Assembly: GCF_905201705.1 (NCBI RefSeq)
Contig: NZ_CAJKOX010000017.1
Coordinates: forward strand, 1-64,000
Reading direction: 5' to 3'
DNA: 64,000 bases
Source: an uncultured Marvinbryantia sp.
Lineage (GTDB): Bacteria > Bacillota > Clostridia > Lachnospirales > Lachnospiraceae
In this document: one piece after another, positions 8,227 through 16,355 of the stretch
How the letters are laid out: every line of letters begins with the position of its first letter
Numbering within the stretch: the first letter of the stretch is position 1
Made by a program: the position numbers and the translations under genes
The notes under the pieces: model-generated
Told to the model about the DNA's origin: nothing
Database searches by the model: none
The model's input: the letters and a program-made list of their open reading frames with translations, nothing else

Positions 8227-8925
8227 ATGAAACCCAAAATGAAAATCAAGATGGGAATTGATCTCCTGATGACAGCGCTGCTGCTCTGCCTGATGGCATA
8301 TCAAATCATCGGGGAAGCGCTTCATGAGTGGTTTGGCGCCGGGATGCTGCTTTTGTTTATCGCACATCATATCCTCAATATCCGGTGGTATGGCAATCTG
8401 TTCAAGGGGAAATACAAGCCTCTGCGCATGGTACAGACAATCGTTAATTTCAGTGTGCTCATTTCTATGATTTGCCTTGGATATAGCGGAATCGTCATGT
8501 CCCGCCATGTGTTTGCAGCGCTTCCTATAAGCGGGCCGATGGCGACTGCAAGAAGTATGCACATGGCAGCCGCCTACTGGGGGATTGTGCTGATGAGCAT
8601 CCATTTGGGAATGCACTGGGGAATGATCGTGGGAATGTTTAAGAGGCTCCTGAAAGGCAGGAAATTGCCGGGTACGGCGGTGTGGGGGCTGCGGCTGGCC
8701 GCCGCCGTAATTGCCGGATATGGGCTGTTCTGCTTTATCCAAAAGGACATTGTTTCTTATATGCTCCTGAAAAATCAGTTTGTATTTTTTGATTTTGAAC
8801 AGAGCGCAATATCCGTATTCGCAGAGTACATTGCGATGATGGGATTCTGGATTTTTGTCAGCTTTTATATAGTCCGGGGAATTGGAAGGATTTCCGGCAA
8901 ACACTCGAAAGACCGGATGCCCTGA
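8227..8925 (+). CDS. DUF4405 membrane protein A, possible haem b carrier
   Basis: 232 residues with five or so hydrophobic helices. His residues 33, 47, 48, 112, 126 and 130 fall within or at the ends of membrane helices (HEWFGAGMLLLFIAHHIL; ARSMHMAAAYWGIVLMSIHL) and all are kept at identical positions in the paralogue at 20885. DUF4405 proteins are seen in systems for extracytosolic electron transfer and resemble small b-type cytochromes; haem binding here is inference from the histidines. It would hand electrons from the cytoplasmic or membrane pool to the lipoprotein flavodoxins encoded just upstream. Confidence 0.85.
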   Translation: MKPKMKIKMGIDLLMTALLLCLMAYQIIGEALHEWFGAGMLLLFIAHHILNIRWYGNLFKGKYKPLRMVQTIVNFSVLISMICLGYSGIVMSRHVFAALPISGPMATARSMHMAAAYWGIVLMSIHLGMHWGMIVGMFKRLLKGRKLPGTAVWGLRLAAAVIAGYGLFCFIQKDIVSYMLLKNQFVFFDFEQSAISVFAEYIAMMGFWIFVSFYIVRGIGRISGKHSKDRMP

Positions 8926-9044
8926 TGGGAGAAGCATTATCGGTACATTACTCAGGTGGAGACAGCCTGCCTGATGATATAACAAAATGGCTGGAAACAA
9001 ATCAAATTTTGCCGGCAGATGAAGGCAGGGATTTTCTTATATAG
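8925..9044 (+). other. Possible 39-residue coupled ORF
   Basis: ATG at 8925 overlaps the TGA of the DUF4405 gene (TGATG), which permits translational coupling. The frame (MGEALSVHYSGGDSLPDD and about 20 more residues, stop at 9042-9044) has no recognised family and no independent ribosome binding site. It fills the gap before the MATE gene. It could be a fragment of a lost gene rather than a functional peptide. Confidence 0.25.
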
Positions 9045-9058
9045 AGGGAGGAAACAGC

Positions 9059-10402
9059 ATGAATCAGCAGACGGAGCTATTTTCAAATAAAGCATTAAAG
9101 GATATGATTATCCCGTTATTTTTAGAGCAGCTGCTGGTTATGCTTGTGGGCATGGCGGATACCCTGGTCGTCAGCTATGCCGGAGAAGCGGCGGTTTCCG
9201 GCGTTTCTCTGGTAAATCAGTTTAACACGATTTTTATTTATCTGTTTACGGCGCTGGCATCCGGTGGAGCGGTGGTAATCAGCCAGTACATTGGCAGAAA
9301 GAGGGCGGATGCTGCAGGGGAATCTGCGAGCCAGCTCCTGTTGTTCTCTGTGATTTTTTCCGCATTGGTTTCGGCACTTGTGCTGATTGGGAATGAGGGA
9401 ATGCTCCGTCTGATGTTTGGAAAAGTAGAAGACGATGTAATGCAGGCGTGTATTACCTACCTGCGTATTTCCGCCTATTCTTATCCGGCTCTGGCGGTTT
9501 ATAATTCCGGCGCAGCTCTTTTTAGGAGTATTGGGAAAACAAGCGTAACCATGTATTTGTCCGTAGTTTCTAATATCATCAATGTGATTGGGAATCTGAT
9601 CGGAGTGTTTGTGCTTCACGCAGGTGTTGCAGGCGTTGCGTATCCGTCTCTGATCTCCCGGACATTCTCTGCCGTTGCAATCACATTTCTTTGTTTTCAA
9701 AGGAAGAATGGCGTCACCTATGCACGGAGATGGATTTTTCAGTGGAACGTGGAGCTTATGCGGAATATTTTAAAGATTGCCATTCCAAATGGGCTGGAAA
9801 ACGGCGTTTTCCAGTTGGTAAAGGTGGCTTTAAGCAGTATTGTGGCGCTTTTTGGTACTTATCAGATTGCCGCAAACGGCGTGGCGCAAAGTATCTGGTC
9901 TTTGGCTGCACTGGCCGGTGTTGCTATGGGGCCGGTGTTTATCACCGTCATTGGACAGTGTATGGGAAACCGGGATATACAGGCCGCAGAAATTTATTTT
10001 AAGAAATTGACAAAGATCACGCTGTTGCTTTCGTCGGTATGGAATTTTCTGATTTTCCTGTTGACCCCCTTATTTATGAGATTCTATGCGTTGGAGCCGG
10101 ATACAAAGCAGCTTGTGATCTGGCTGGTTCTGATCCACAATCTGTTCAACGCCATCGCCTATCCCTTTTCCGGTGCGCTCAGCAACGGACTGCGGGCTGC
10201 AGGTGATGTGAAGTTCACCATGTATGTTTCGGTCATATCCACCATAGCAGTGCGTTTGCTGCTGTCCTGGCTTTTAGGGGTTGTCCTGCAAATGGGCGTC
10301 ATAGGAATTGCGATTGCAATGGTCAGTGACTGGGTCGTCCGGGCGGTTATTTTCTTCTGGAGACAGAAGTCCGGGAAGTGGAAAACTTTTCAGGTAATAT
10401 AA
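9059..10402 (+). CDS. MATE-family efflux transporter
   Basis: 447 residues with twelve predicted helices in two pseudo-symmetric halves. The start (FSNKALKDMIIPLFLEQLLVMLVGMADTLVVSYAGEAAVSGVSLVN) and the second-half motif (KIAIPNGLENGVFQLVKVAL) are typical of the DinF/NorM-like MATE families, which expel cationic or polar compounds using Na+ or H+ gradients. GGAGGAAA precedes ATG. It is the last gene of module A and may export the toxic compound that the module detoxifies (inference). A degraded second MATE gene lies near 40.2 kb, next to a similar redox cassette. Confidence 0.93.
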   Translation: MNQQTELFSNKALKDMIIPLFLEQLLVMLVGMADTLVVSYAGEAAVSGVSLVNQFNTIFIYLFTALASGGAVVISQYIGRKRADAAGESASQLLLFSVIFSALVSALVLIGNEGMLRLMFGKVEDDVMQACITYLRISAYSYPALAVYNSGAALFRSIGKTSVTMYLSVVSNIINVIGNLIGVFVLHAGVAGVAYPSLISRTFSAVAITFLCFQRKNGVTYARRWIFQWNVELMRNILKIAIPNGLENGVFQLVKVALSSIVALFGTYQIAANGVAQSIWSLAALAGVAMGPVFITVIGQCMGNRDIQAAEIYFKKLTKITLLLSSVWNFLIFLLTPLFMRFYALEPDTKQLVIWLVLIHNLFNAIAYPFSGALSNGLRAAGDVKFTMYVSVISTIAVRLLLSWLLGVVLQMGVIGIAIAMVSDWVVRAVIFFWRQKSGKWKTFQVI

Positions 10403-10419
10403 CTATATTGATAAAATGG

Positions 10420-10450
10420 TTGACCGGTTCATACTAACGTTTGATATAAT
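10420..10450 (+). promoter_or_regulatory. MerR-type promoter with 19-base spacer
   Basis: TTGACC (10420-10425), 19-base spacer, TATAAT (10445-10450). The overlong spacer is the mark of promoters activated by MerR proteins. Aligned with the promoter at 16194-16224 it shares TTGACCGGT, then ACTA-CGT, then TATAATC at the same spacing, so the MerR protein encoded at 15739-16137 may act on both. Confidence 0.55.
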
Positions 10451-10486
10451 CTATATATGGAGGGAAAAAGAATATCCAGAATAAAA

Positions 10487-10543
10487 ATGGATCTTTTAGA
10501 AATTCGATATTTTCTAAAGTGTCAGGGGGAGGAAGGAGCATGA
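10487..10543 (+). pseudogene. N-terminal fragment of a LysR-type regulator
   Basis: An 18-codon frame beginning MDLLEIRYFLKCQ matches the usual first residues of LysR regulators (compare MEIRVLRYFLAVV at 1934) and then breaks off into the ribosome binding site of the LytTR gene, stopping at 10541-10543. It marks a deletion or recombination joint between the MerR-type promoter and the LytTR/GHKL/GH3 module. Confidence 0.45.
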
Positions 10544-11247
10544 TCAGGATCGCGTTAGTAGACGATGACCGGGAGCATCTGAAATTAATGAAATCTTATC
10601 TGGAAAGGTATGCGGCAGAGGAGAATATTCCGGTTTCTGCAAAGGAATTTTGTAATGGGCTGAATTTTGTGGAGGATTATGATGGGAGCTTTGACGTCGT
10701 ATTTCTGGATATTGAAATGCCGCATCTGGATGGGCTGGAAGCAGCACGCCGTATCAGGCGGATCGATCAGTCGGTTGGGATTATTTTTGTAACGAATATG
10801 GCACAGTATGCGATAAAAGGGTATGAGGTGAATGCAATAGATTTCATTGTTAAACCAGTGAAATACTACATATTTACAGACAAACTTAAAAAAGCGATAC
10901 GCTTTTCGCAGAAGAATACGGAAAAGGAAATCGTTATTGATACAGGAGACACGGTTATTAAGCTCAGAACATCTATGATCACTTATATAGAAAAAGATAA
11001 AAATTATCTTGTATATCATACAAAAGGCGAATCATTCCGGATAAGGGGGACTTTGGCAGATGCAGAGGATGTATTGAAAGGGGAAGGCTTTTCAAAAAGT
11101 ATCAGCGGATGCCTTGTGAACCTGAAATATGTAACAAGGGCTTCCAAAGATACGGTATGGCTGGAAGATGTGCAGCTTCCGATCAGCAGGCAGAGAAGAA
11201 AAGAATTTAAAGAGGAGCTTATGAAATACATGGGAGGAATGTACTAA
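10540..11247 (+). CDS. LytTR response regulator A
   Basis: 235 residues from ATG 10540, preceded by GGGGGAGGAAGGAG; the frame can be extended seven codons but that would bury this site. Receiver domain with acidic pocket Asp8-Asp10, phosphoacceptor Asp57 (VVFLDIEMP) and the conserved Lys in FIVKPVKYY. A LytTR DNA-binding domain follows from about residue 130 (VIKLRTSMITYIEKDKNYLV ... GFSKSISGCLVNLKYV). AgrA/LytR-like proteins of this class bind paired direct repeats. Its stop overlaps the start of the kinase gene. Likely target is the GH3 gene downstream. Confidence 0.93.
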   Translation: MIRIALVDDDREHLKLMKSYLERYAAEENIPVSAKEFCNGLNFVEDYDGSFDVVFLDIEMPHLDGLEAARRIRRIDQSVGIIFVTNMAQYAIKGYEVNAIDFIVKPVKYYIFTDKLKKAIRFSQKNTEKEIVIDTGDTVIKLRTSMITYIEKDKNYLVYHTKGESFRIRGTLADAEDVLKGEGFSKSISGCLVNLKYVTRASKDTVWLEDVQLPISRQRRKEFKEELMKYMGGMY

Positions 11248-12554
11248 TGGAAGGAATGCATTTTATATCCTGTGTCCGGTTTTCAATGCAGCTTATCATG
11301 GCGGAGGCTTTTTTTGAACGGGCATGGAAACGGAAGAAAAATTTTCCGATAAGGATAATATTTGGAATCGCCGGTTATTTTTTCGCGGCATGGCTGGCGT
11401 TTCAGCTATTTACCAGTATTCCGGGCAGCAATCCGGTCGTATATACCATTTATTATATTAGCCTGTTCTGCCTTTCTTTAGTACTGATGTGGGGGATCTT
11501 TCAGGTTTCAAAGAAAGAAATCCTTTTTGCAGGTGTATGCGGGTATGCATCACAGCATATCGGGTTTGCGGTATCCATGATTTTTCAGGAACTGACGGGA
11601 CTGGAGTTTGGAAATCTGGGGGATTTTATTTTCATTCGTTTTTTACCGTATCTGCTGGTTGATCTGCTGGTTTATTTTATTCTGATCAAACGGTATGAGG
11701 GAAAAAGCGAACTGAAAGACAGGGATATCCGCATGGAGATGGTGGCACTGGTAATTTTGCTGACGGTTGTATTTTTAAGCGTGCTGGTAGACAGCCAGAT
11801 GTTCCGCGAAGCGCCGGGGCTGCTGCGCAATGTATTATGCAAGTTATATGCGATCTTTTGCTGCGCTCTTTCCATGTTTGTTGCATTCAGCCTGTCAAGG
11901 GAGAACCGGATCCTGCATGAGAACGAGATAATGGAAAATATGCTGCACAGTCTTAAAGAACAGCAGAAGCTTTCACAGGAGAATATTAATATCATCAATA
12001 TTAAATGCCACGACTTGAAATACCGGATTTCCAAAATATCGCGCATAGAAGATTCGAAAGATCAAAAAGAATATATTGAAAGTATAAAAAATGCAGTGGC
12101 AATTTATGACAACATTTATCAGACGGGAAATGACGCATTGGATCTGGTGCTTACGGAGAAAAGCCTGCTGTGTGATGAGTACAATATTAAACTGAGCAGT
12201 ATGATAGACGGAGCTGCCCTGGACTTTATGAACACAACCGATGTATATGCGCTTTTTGGAAATCTTCTTGATAATGCCATTGAAAGTGTTATGAAGGAGC
12301 CGGATGAAGAAAAACGAATCATCAGCGTCCAGATGGCCAAAAAAGTTCAGGGATATCATATTCATATAGATAATTATTGCAGTGCCAGAGTTGTCTTCGA
12401 GGATGGACTTCCGGTCACGACAAAGGATGATAAAGCATATCATGGTTTTGGTGTGCGGAGCATCCGGTATATTGTTGACAAATATAAAGGCGATATGTTG
12501 ATGCGCGCGGAAGAACAGAGCTTCCAGGTGGATATCTTATTTTATACATCTTAA
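11247..12554 (+). CDS. GHKL-type sensor histidine kinase A
   Basis: 435 residues; ATG overlaps the regulator stop by one base (TAATG). Residues 1-220 hold six or seven hydrophobic helices, the AgrC-like sensor part. A coiled coil leads to the modified H-box KCHDLKYRISKI and a GHKL ATPase domain with N-box LFGNLLDNAIESV and G-box YHGFGVRSI. Kinases of this type usually sense small peptides; no obvious peptide precursor or AgrB-type protease was found nearby, so the signal is unknown. It is followed by a clear terminator and then the permuted GH3 gene. Confidence 0.92.
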   Translation: MEGMHFISCVRFSMQLIMAEAFFERAWKRKKNFPIRIIFGIAGYFFAAWLAFQLFTSIPGSNPVVYTIYYISLFCLSLVLMWGIFQVSKKEILFAGVCGYASQHIGFAVSMIFQELTGLEFGNLGDFIFIRFLPYLLVDLLVYFILIKRYEGKSELKDRDIRMEMVALVILLTVVFLSVLVDSQMFREAPGLLRNVLCKLYAIFCCALSMFVAFSLSRENRILHENEIMENMLHSLKEQQKLSQENINIINIKCHDLKYRISKISRIEDSKDQKEYIESIKNAVAIYDNIYQTGNDALDLVLTEKSLLCDEYNIKLSSMIDGAALDFMNTTDVYALFGNLLDNAIESVMKEPDEEKRIISVQMAKKVQGYHIHIDNYCSARVVFEDGLPVTTKDDKAYHGFGVRSIRYIVDKYKGDMLMRAEEQSFQVDILFYTS

Positions 12555-12560
12555 CAGCTG

Positions 12561-12593
12561 AACCGGCAGACGAAAAAAGTCTGCCGGTTTTTT
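12561..12593 (+). terminator. Terminator after GHKL kinase A
   Basis: AACCGGCAGAC pairs perfectly with GTCTGCCGGTT around GAAAAAA and runs into TTTTT. It separates the regulator pair from the GH3 gene, so GH3 needs its own promoter between 12594 and 12700; no convincing -35/-10 pair was seen there, consistent with an activator-dependent promoter. TACCAG occurs at 12593 and 12623. Confidence 0.9.
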
Positions 12594-12709
12594 ACCAGTT
12601 TTACCTCGTACAAAACCAAATATACCAGAAAAATTTTTCGACCTTCTTTTATGCTATTGTTTTTTTACAAGATAAAAACACTCAGAGAAAGAGAATGGAG
12701 GAAAAGAGT

Positions 12710-15643
12710 ATGGGAAATGTGGAAGTTGCATATGAGGACGTCATCAGTGTCATCCAACTGGTGAGAAATCATATCATTGTGATTGCGGCGGCGCTGGTCG
12801 TCATGATCGCAGTGATGATTTTCGCACGGAAATTCAAAAAACCGGCAAAGGGATTTATCAGATGGCAGTCACTGATCGCATTTGTGGTAGTGACGGCGCT
12901 GACAGTGAACAATATGTTATCCGGCGCATTGTATAATACGATCAATGTAGTGCTGGCGGATAAAGGGGAACTGTCACAGGAGAATGCAGACAATTCCAGG
13001 CAGATTATCGAGGAAATCACCAATGAAGGCATTGTAATGACCAAAAATGAGGATAGTTTTCTGCCGATCGCACCGGAAAAAATCAACGTGTTTGGCTGGG
13101 CGTCCACCAATCCGATCTACGGCGGAACCGGTTCGGGAACCGTAGATGCAAGTACGGCAGTTGGTATCCTGGAAGGATTGGAAAATGCCGGATTTGAGAC
13201 GAACAAAGAATTATCTGATATGTATGTGGAATACCGGGCGGACCGTCCGCTGATCAGCATCAACGACGGACAGGACTGGACGCTGCCGGAGGTGCCGGTT
13301 GCACAGTATTCCGAAGAAATGATTGAGAATGCAAAAGCGTTTTCCGATACGGCGGTTATTGTGATTGCGCGTACCGGCGGCGAGGGAGCGGACCTTCCCC
13401 ATGATATGGGAAGTGTGATGGATGGCTCCACACTGGAAATCGGAACAAAGTATGTGAGGGGAACCTACACAAATAATGGGGACTATGACGATTTTGAGGA
13501 TGGGCAGTCTTATCTGGAGCTGAGTCGCACAGAGGCGGATCTGGTAGAGATGGTCTGCAGTGAGTTTGACAATGTCATTGTCGTATATAACGGCGCAAAT
13601 GCGCTGGAGCTTGGCTGGACAGAGGATTATGAGCAGATTAAGAGCGTCCTGCTCTGTGCAGGCGCCGGAGCGACAGGATTTAATGCACTTGGAAATATTA
13701 TTTCCGGCGAAGTGAATCCGTCCGGAAAGACGGCGGATACCTGGGTAAAGGATCTTCACCAGACACCGTATATCAATAATATCGGACATTTTGCTTATAC
13801 CAATACGCAGGAAGTATCAGACGCAGCGCTGGCGGCATGGGAAAGAGCAGACGGCATTGTATCTTTTGTAAACTATACGGAGGGAATTTATACCGGATAT
13901 CGTTTCTATGAGACAGCGGCAGAAGAAGAACTGATTGATTATGATGAGCTTGTTATGTATCCGTTCGGGTATGGATTAAGCTACACGACCTTCGAGCAGG
14001 AAATGGGAGAGCTGGAGGTTACGGATGATACCATCAGTGTGGATGTTACGGTTACAAACACCGGCAGCGTGGCAGGTAAAGAAGTTGCAGAGCTTTATTA
14101 TAATCCGCCGTATACAAACGGAGGAATTGAAAAATCCAGCGTAAATCTGGCGGCATTTGATAAGACGGACCTGCTGGAGCCGGGACAGTCGCAGACGCTG
14201 ACACTTGCGTTTAATATTGAGGATATGGCTTCCTATGATACGTATGGCAATGGCGCATGGGTACTGGAGGAAGGAACATATGAGATCAGTCTCCGTTCTG
14301 ACAGCCACACGGTGATTGATACAAAGGAATACGAGCTTGCGGATGAGATTGTATATGATGAATCCAATCCTCATGCAGGCGATGTGACTGCGGCGGCAAA
14401 TAAACTGGATTTTGCGGAAGGAAATGTTACATATCTTTCAAGAGCAGATGGATTTGCAAATTATGAGGACGCTGTAAAGGGACCGGAAAGCTACGAGCTG
14501 GACGGCGAGGTCAAAGGAAATGGAACCTGGAATCCGGAGGATTACAATAATCCGGAAGATGAAATGCCTGTGACAGGCGCAGATAATGGACTGGAGCTCT
14601 ATGATCTGCGGGGAGCAGCGTACGACGACCCGCGCTGGGAGGAGCTGCTGGATGAAGTAACCATAGATGAGATGGTGGAGCTTATCGCGTATGGCGGACA
14701 TCAGACGGCATCCGTGGAGTCGGTAAATAAACTCCGGACGCTGGATACAGATGGACCTGCCGGGCTTAATTCCAGAACGATCAATGCCTTTGGTACCGGC
14801 TATTGCTCTGAGATTCTGATTGCGCAGACCTGGAATGAAGACCTGGCTGCAAAAGCGGGCGAAGGAATCTGCAGGGAATTTACAGATTTTCATATTGTGG
14901 GATGGTATGCGCCGTCCATGAACCTGCACAGAAGTGCGTTCGGCGGACGTAATTTTGAATACTATTCAGAGGACAGCCTGCTGAGCAGCAGGATGGCACT
15001 GGCAGAAGTAACGGCAGCAGTGGAGCAGGGAGTTTATCCGTATATCAAGCATCTGGTGATGAATGAGCAGGAAACCAACCGGAACGCGCTTCTGTGCACC
15101 TGGTTTACGGAACAGAGCGCAAGAGAGCTTTATCTGAAACCGTTTGAATACTGTGTAAAGAATACCCCAAGCGGAAAACTGGCAGTGATGTCTTCTTATA
15201 ACTTCCTTGGTACAGAATGGGCAGGCGGATGCTCCGCACTTCTGAAAGATATTCTGAGGGAAGAATGGGGATTTGAAGGAATGGTAATCTCCGATTACTT
15301 TGGAAATTATGGATATATGGACGCAGACCGGGCAGTCAGAGGCGGAACAGATATGATGCTGGGAACCTCCGGAAACGAAGCAATTATGACCGATTTGAGT
15401 GCAACCTCCGTAATTGCAATGAGAGAAGCCACGAAAAATATTTTCTACGTAGTAGTAAACAGCAACGCATATGAGGAGTATGTGCCGGGTGCAATTCCAT
15501 CCTGGATGCAGATTGTATACATTGTAGATGCAGTGATTGCGGCATTGCTTATCCTGGCAGAGGTTTTACTGATCAGAAGATATTTAAAGAAGAAAAAATG
15601 CATGATCACTTTAGAGAATGTAACTCCGGAAGACAGAAAATAA
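12710..15643 (+). CDS. Membrane-tethered, domain-permuted GH3 glycosidase A
   Basis: 977 residues from ATG 12710, chosen because GGAGG lies just before it; ATG 12695 is possible. Two helices open the protein (about 15-35 and 45-65, joined by a basic KFKKPAKG loop), and a third closes it (WMQIVYIVDAVIAALLILAE) before RRYLKKKK, which places the body outside the cell. The GH3 domains are in reversed order: C-terminal alpha/beta domain first (VFGWASTNPIYGGTGSGT), fibronectin III-like domain in the middle, then the catalytic TIM barrel at about 650-930 with nucleophile Asp862 in MVISDYFG and RSAFGGRNFEYYSED. This permutation is known from rumen beta-glucosidases. Substrate unknown. Confidence 0.9.
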   Translation: MGNVEVAYEDVISVIQLVRNHIIVIAAALVVMIAVMIFARKFKKPAKGFIRWQSLIAFVVVTALTVNNMLSGALYNTINVVLADKGELSQENADNSRQIIEEITNEGIVMTKNEDSFLPIAPEKINVFGWASTNPIYGGTGSGTVDASTAVGILEGLENAGFETNKELSDMYVEYRADRPLISINDGQDWTLPEVPVAQYSEEMIENAKAFSDTAVIVIARTGGEGADLPHDMGSVMDGSTLEIGTKYVRGTYTNNGDYDDFEDGQSYLELSRTEADLVEMVCSEFDNVIVVYNGANALELGWTEDYEQIKSVLLCAGAGATGFNALGNIISGEVNPSGKTADTWVKDLHQTPYINNIGHFAYTNTQEVSDAALAAWERADGIVSFVNYTEGIYTGYRFYETAAEEELIDYDELVMYPFGYGLSYTTFEQEMGELEVTDDTISVDVTVTNTGSVAGKEVAELYYNPPYTNGGIEKSSVNLAAFDKTDLLEPGQSQTLTLAFNIEDMASYDTYGNGAWVLEEGTYEISLRSDSHTVIDTKEYELADEIVYDESNPHAGDVTAAANKLDFAEGNVTYLSRADGFANYEDAVKGPESYELDGEVKGNGTWNPEDYNNPEDEMPVTGADNGLELYDLRGAAYDDPRWEELLDEVTIDEMVELIAYGGHQTASVESVNKLRTLDTDGPAGLNSRTINAFGTGYCSEILIAQTWNEDLAAKAGEGICREFTDFHIVGWYAPSMNLHRSAFGGRNFEYYSEDSLLSSRMALAEVTAAVEQGVYPYIKHLVMNEQETNRNALLCTWFTEQSARELYLKPFEYCVKNTPSGKLAVMSSYNFLGTEWAGGCSALLKDILREEWGFEGMVISDYFGNYGYMDADRAVRGGTDMMLGTSGNEAIMTDLSATSVIAMREATKNIFYVVVNSNAYEEYVPGAIPSWMQIVYIVDAVIAALLILAEVLLIRRYLKKKKCMITLENVTPEDRK

Positions 15644-15696
15644 TAGGAAAAGATGAAGATTTTGCTGTTGACGATGTAAGAAATTAATTGAAAAAT

Positions 15697-15740
15697 AACC
15701 GTGTATCATGGATGCTTACCATAGATACACGGTTGTTTTT
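15697..15740. terminator. Bidirectional terminator between GH3 A and merR
   Basis: AACCGTGTATC (15697-15707) pairs with GATACACGGTT (15724-15734). GTTTTT follows on the plus strand and ATTTTT on the minus strand, so the one hairpin can end both convergent genes. Confidence 0.88.
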
Positions 15741-16137
15741 AGTCCTCTGTCCTGATTAAATTGCTGACATAAGGCCGTTTGCCGGAAAGTACCTCATCGT
15801 AGAAATTCTGCTTCCAGTCGATGTAGGCGAGACTATCCTCCAATTCCTGAATGGAAGTACGCAAAGCTTCCTGCTTTCGGGCGAGCATTTCTTTCCTTTT
15901 TGGAATCGTGGACTCACCCTGCAGGCAAAGAGCCAGGTAGTCCTTCATTTCCTGGATGCTCATGTCGCATTTTTTCAGACAGGTAAGATCTTTGATCCAT
16001 TTTACATCTTTTTCATCAAAAATTCGTCGGTTGTTGGCGTCTCTTTTGACGTTGGGGATCAGTCCCTCATTGCAATAGTATTTTAAGGTCTGGTAGGTCA
16101 TATCCAGTTCCCGGCAGACCTGCATCATCGTATACAT
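15739..16137 (-). CDS. MerR-family transcriptional regulator
   Basis: 132 residues. The winged helix-turn-helix is clear (MMQVCRELDMTYQTLKYYCNEGLI, then RRIFDEKDVKWIKDLTCLKK, residues 4-70), followed by a long coiled-coil dimer helix (RKEMLARKQEALRTSIQELEDSLAYID). There is no cysteine-rich metal loop, so it belongs with the small-molecule or stress-sensing MerR group. It is divergent from module B, whose promoter has the 19-base spacer and central palindrome expected of a MerR target. GGAGGC lies just before ATG. Confidence 0.93.
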   Translation of the reverse strand: MYTMMQVCRELDMTYQTLKYYCNEGLIPNVKRDANNRRIFDEKDVKWIKDLTCLKKCDMSIQEMKDYLALCLQGESTIPKRKEMLARKQEALRTSIQELEDSLAYIDWKQNFYDEVLSGKRPYVSNLIRTED

Positions 16138-16193
16138 CTTGATTGCCTCCTCTGCTGTTCACAAATAATTCACGAAAAATTTGCAAATCAGTA

Positions 16194-16224
16194 TTGACCG
16201 GTAGTAACTACCGTAATCTATAAT
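16194..16224 (+). promoter_or_regulatory. MerR-controlled promoter of redox module B
   Basis: TTGACC (16194-16199), 19-base spacer, TATAAT (16219-16224). The spacer carries the perfect palindrome CGGTAGTAACTACCG (16199-16213), exactly where MerR proteins bind and untwist DNA. The merR gene starts 57 bases away on the other strand. Expected output is the seven-gene run from 16356 to 21562. Confidence 0.85.
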
Positions 16225-16355
16225 CGGTTATGACAATCGGTTCAAACAAACGTATCTTAGCACAAAAACAGTAAAATTGCAAGGGTAAGGAGTGATACAT
16301 CCTAACAATGAAAAAGTTTTGACAAATTTTACAAGATAGGGAGGTTTTGAGTAAT

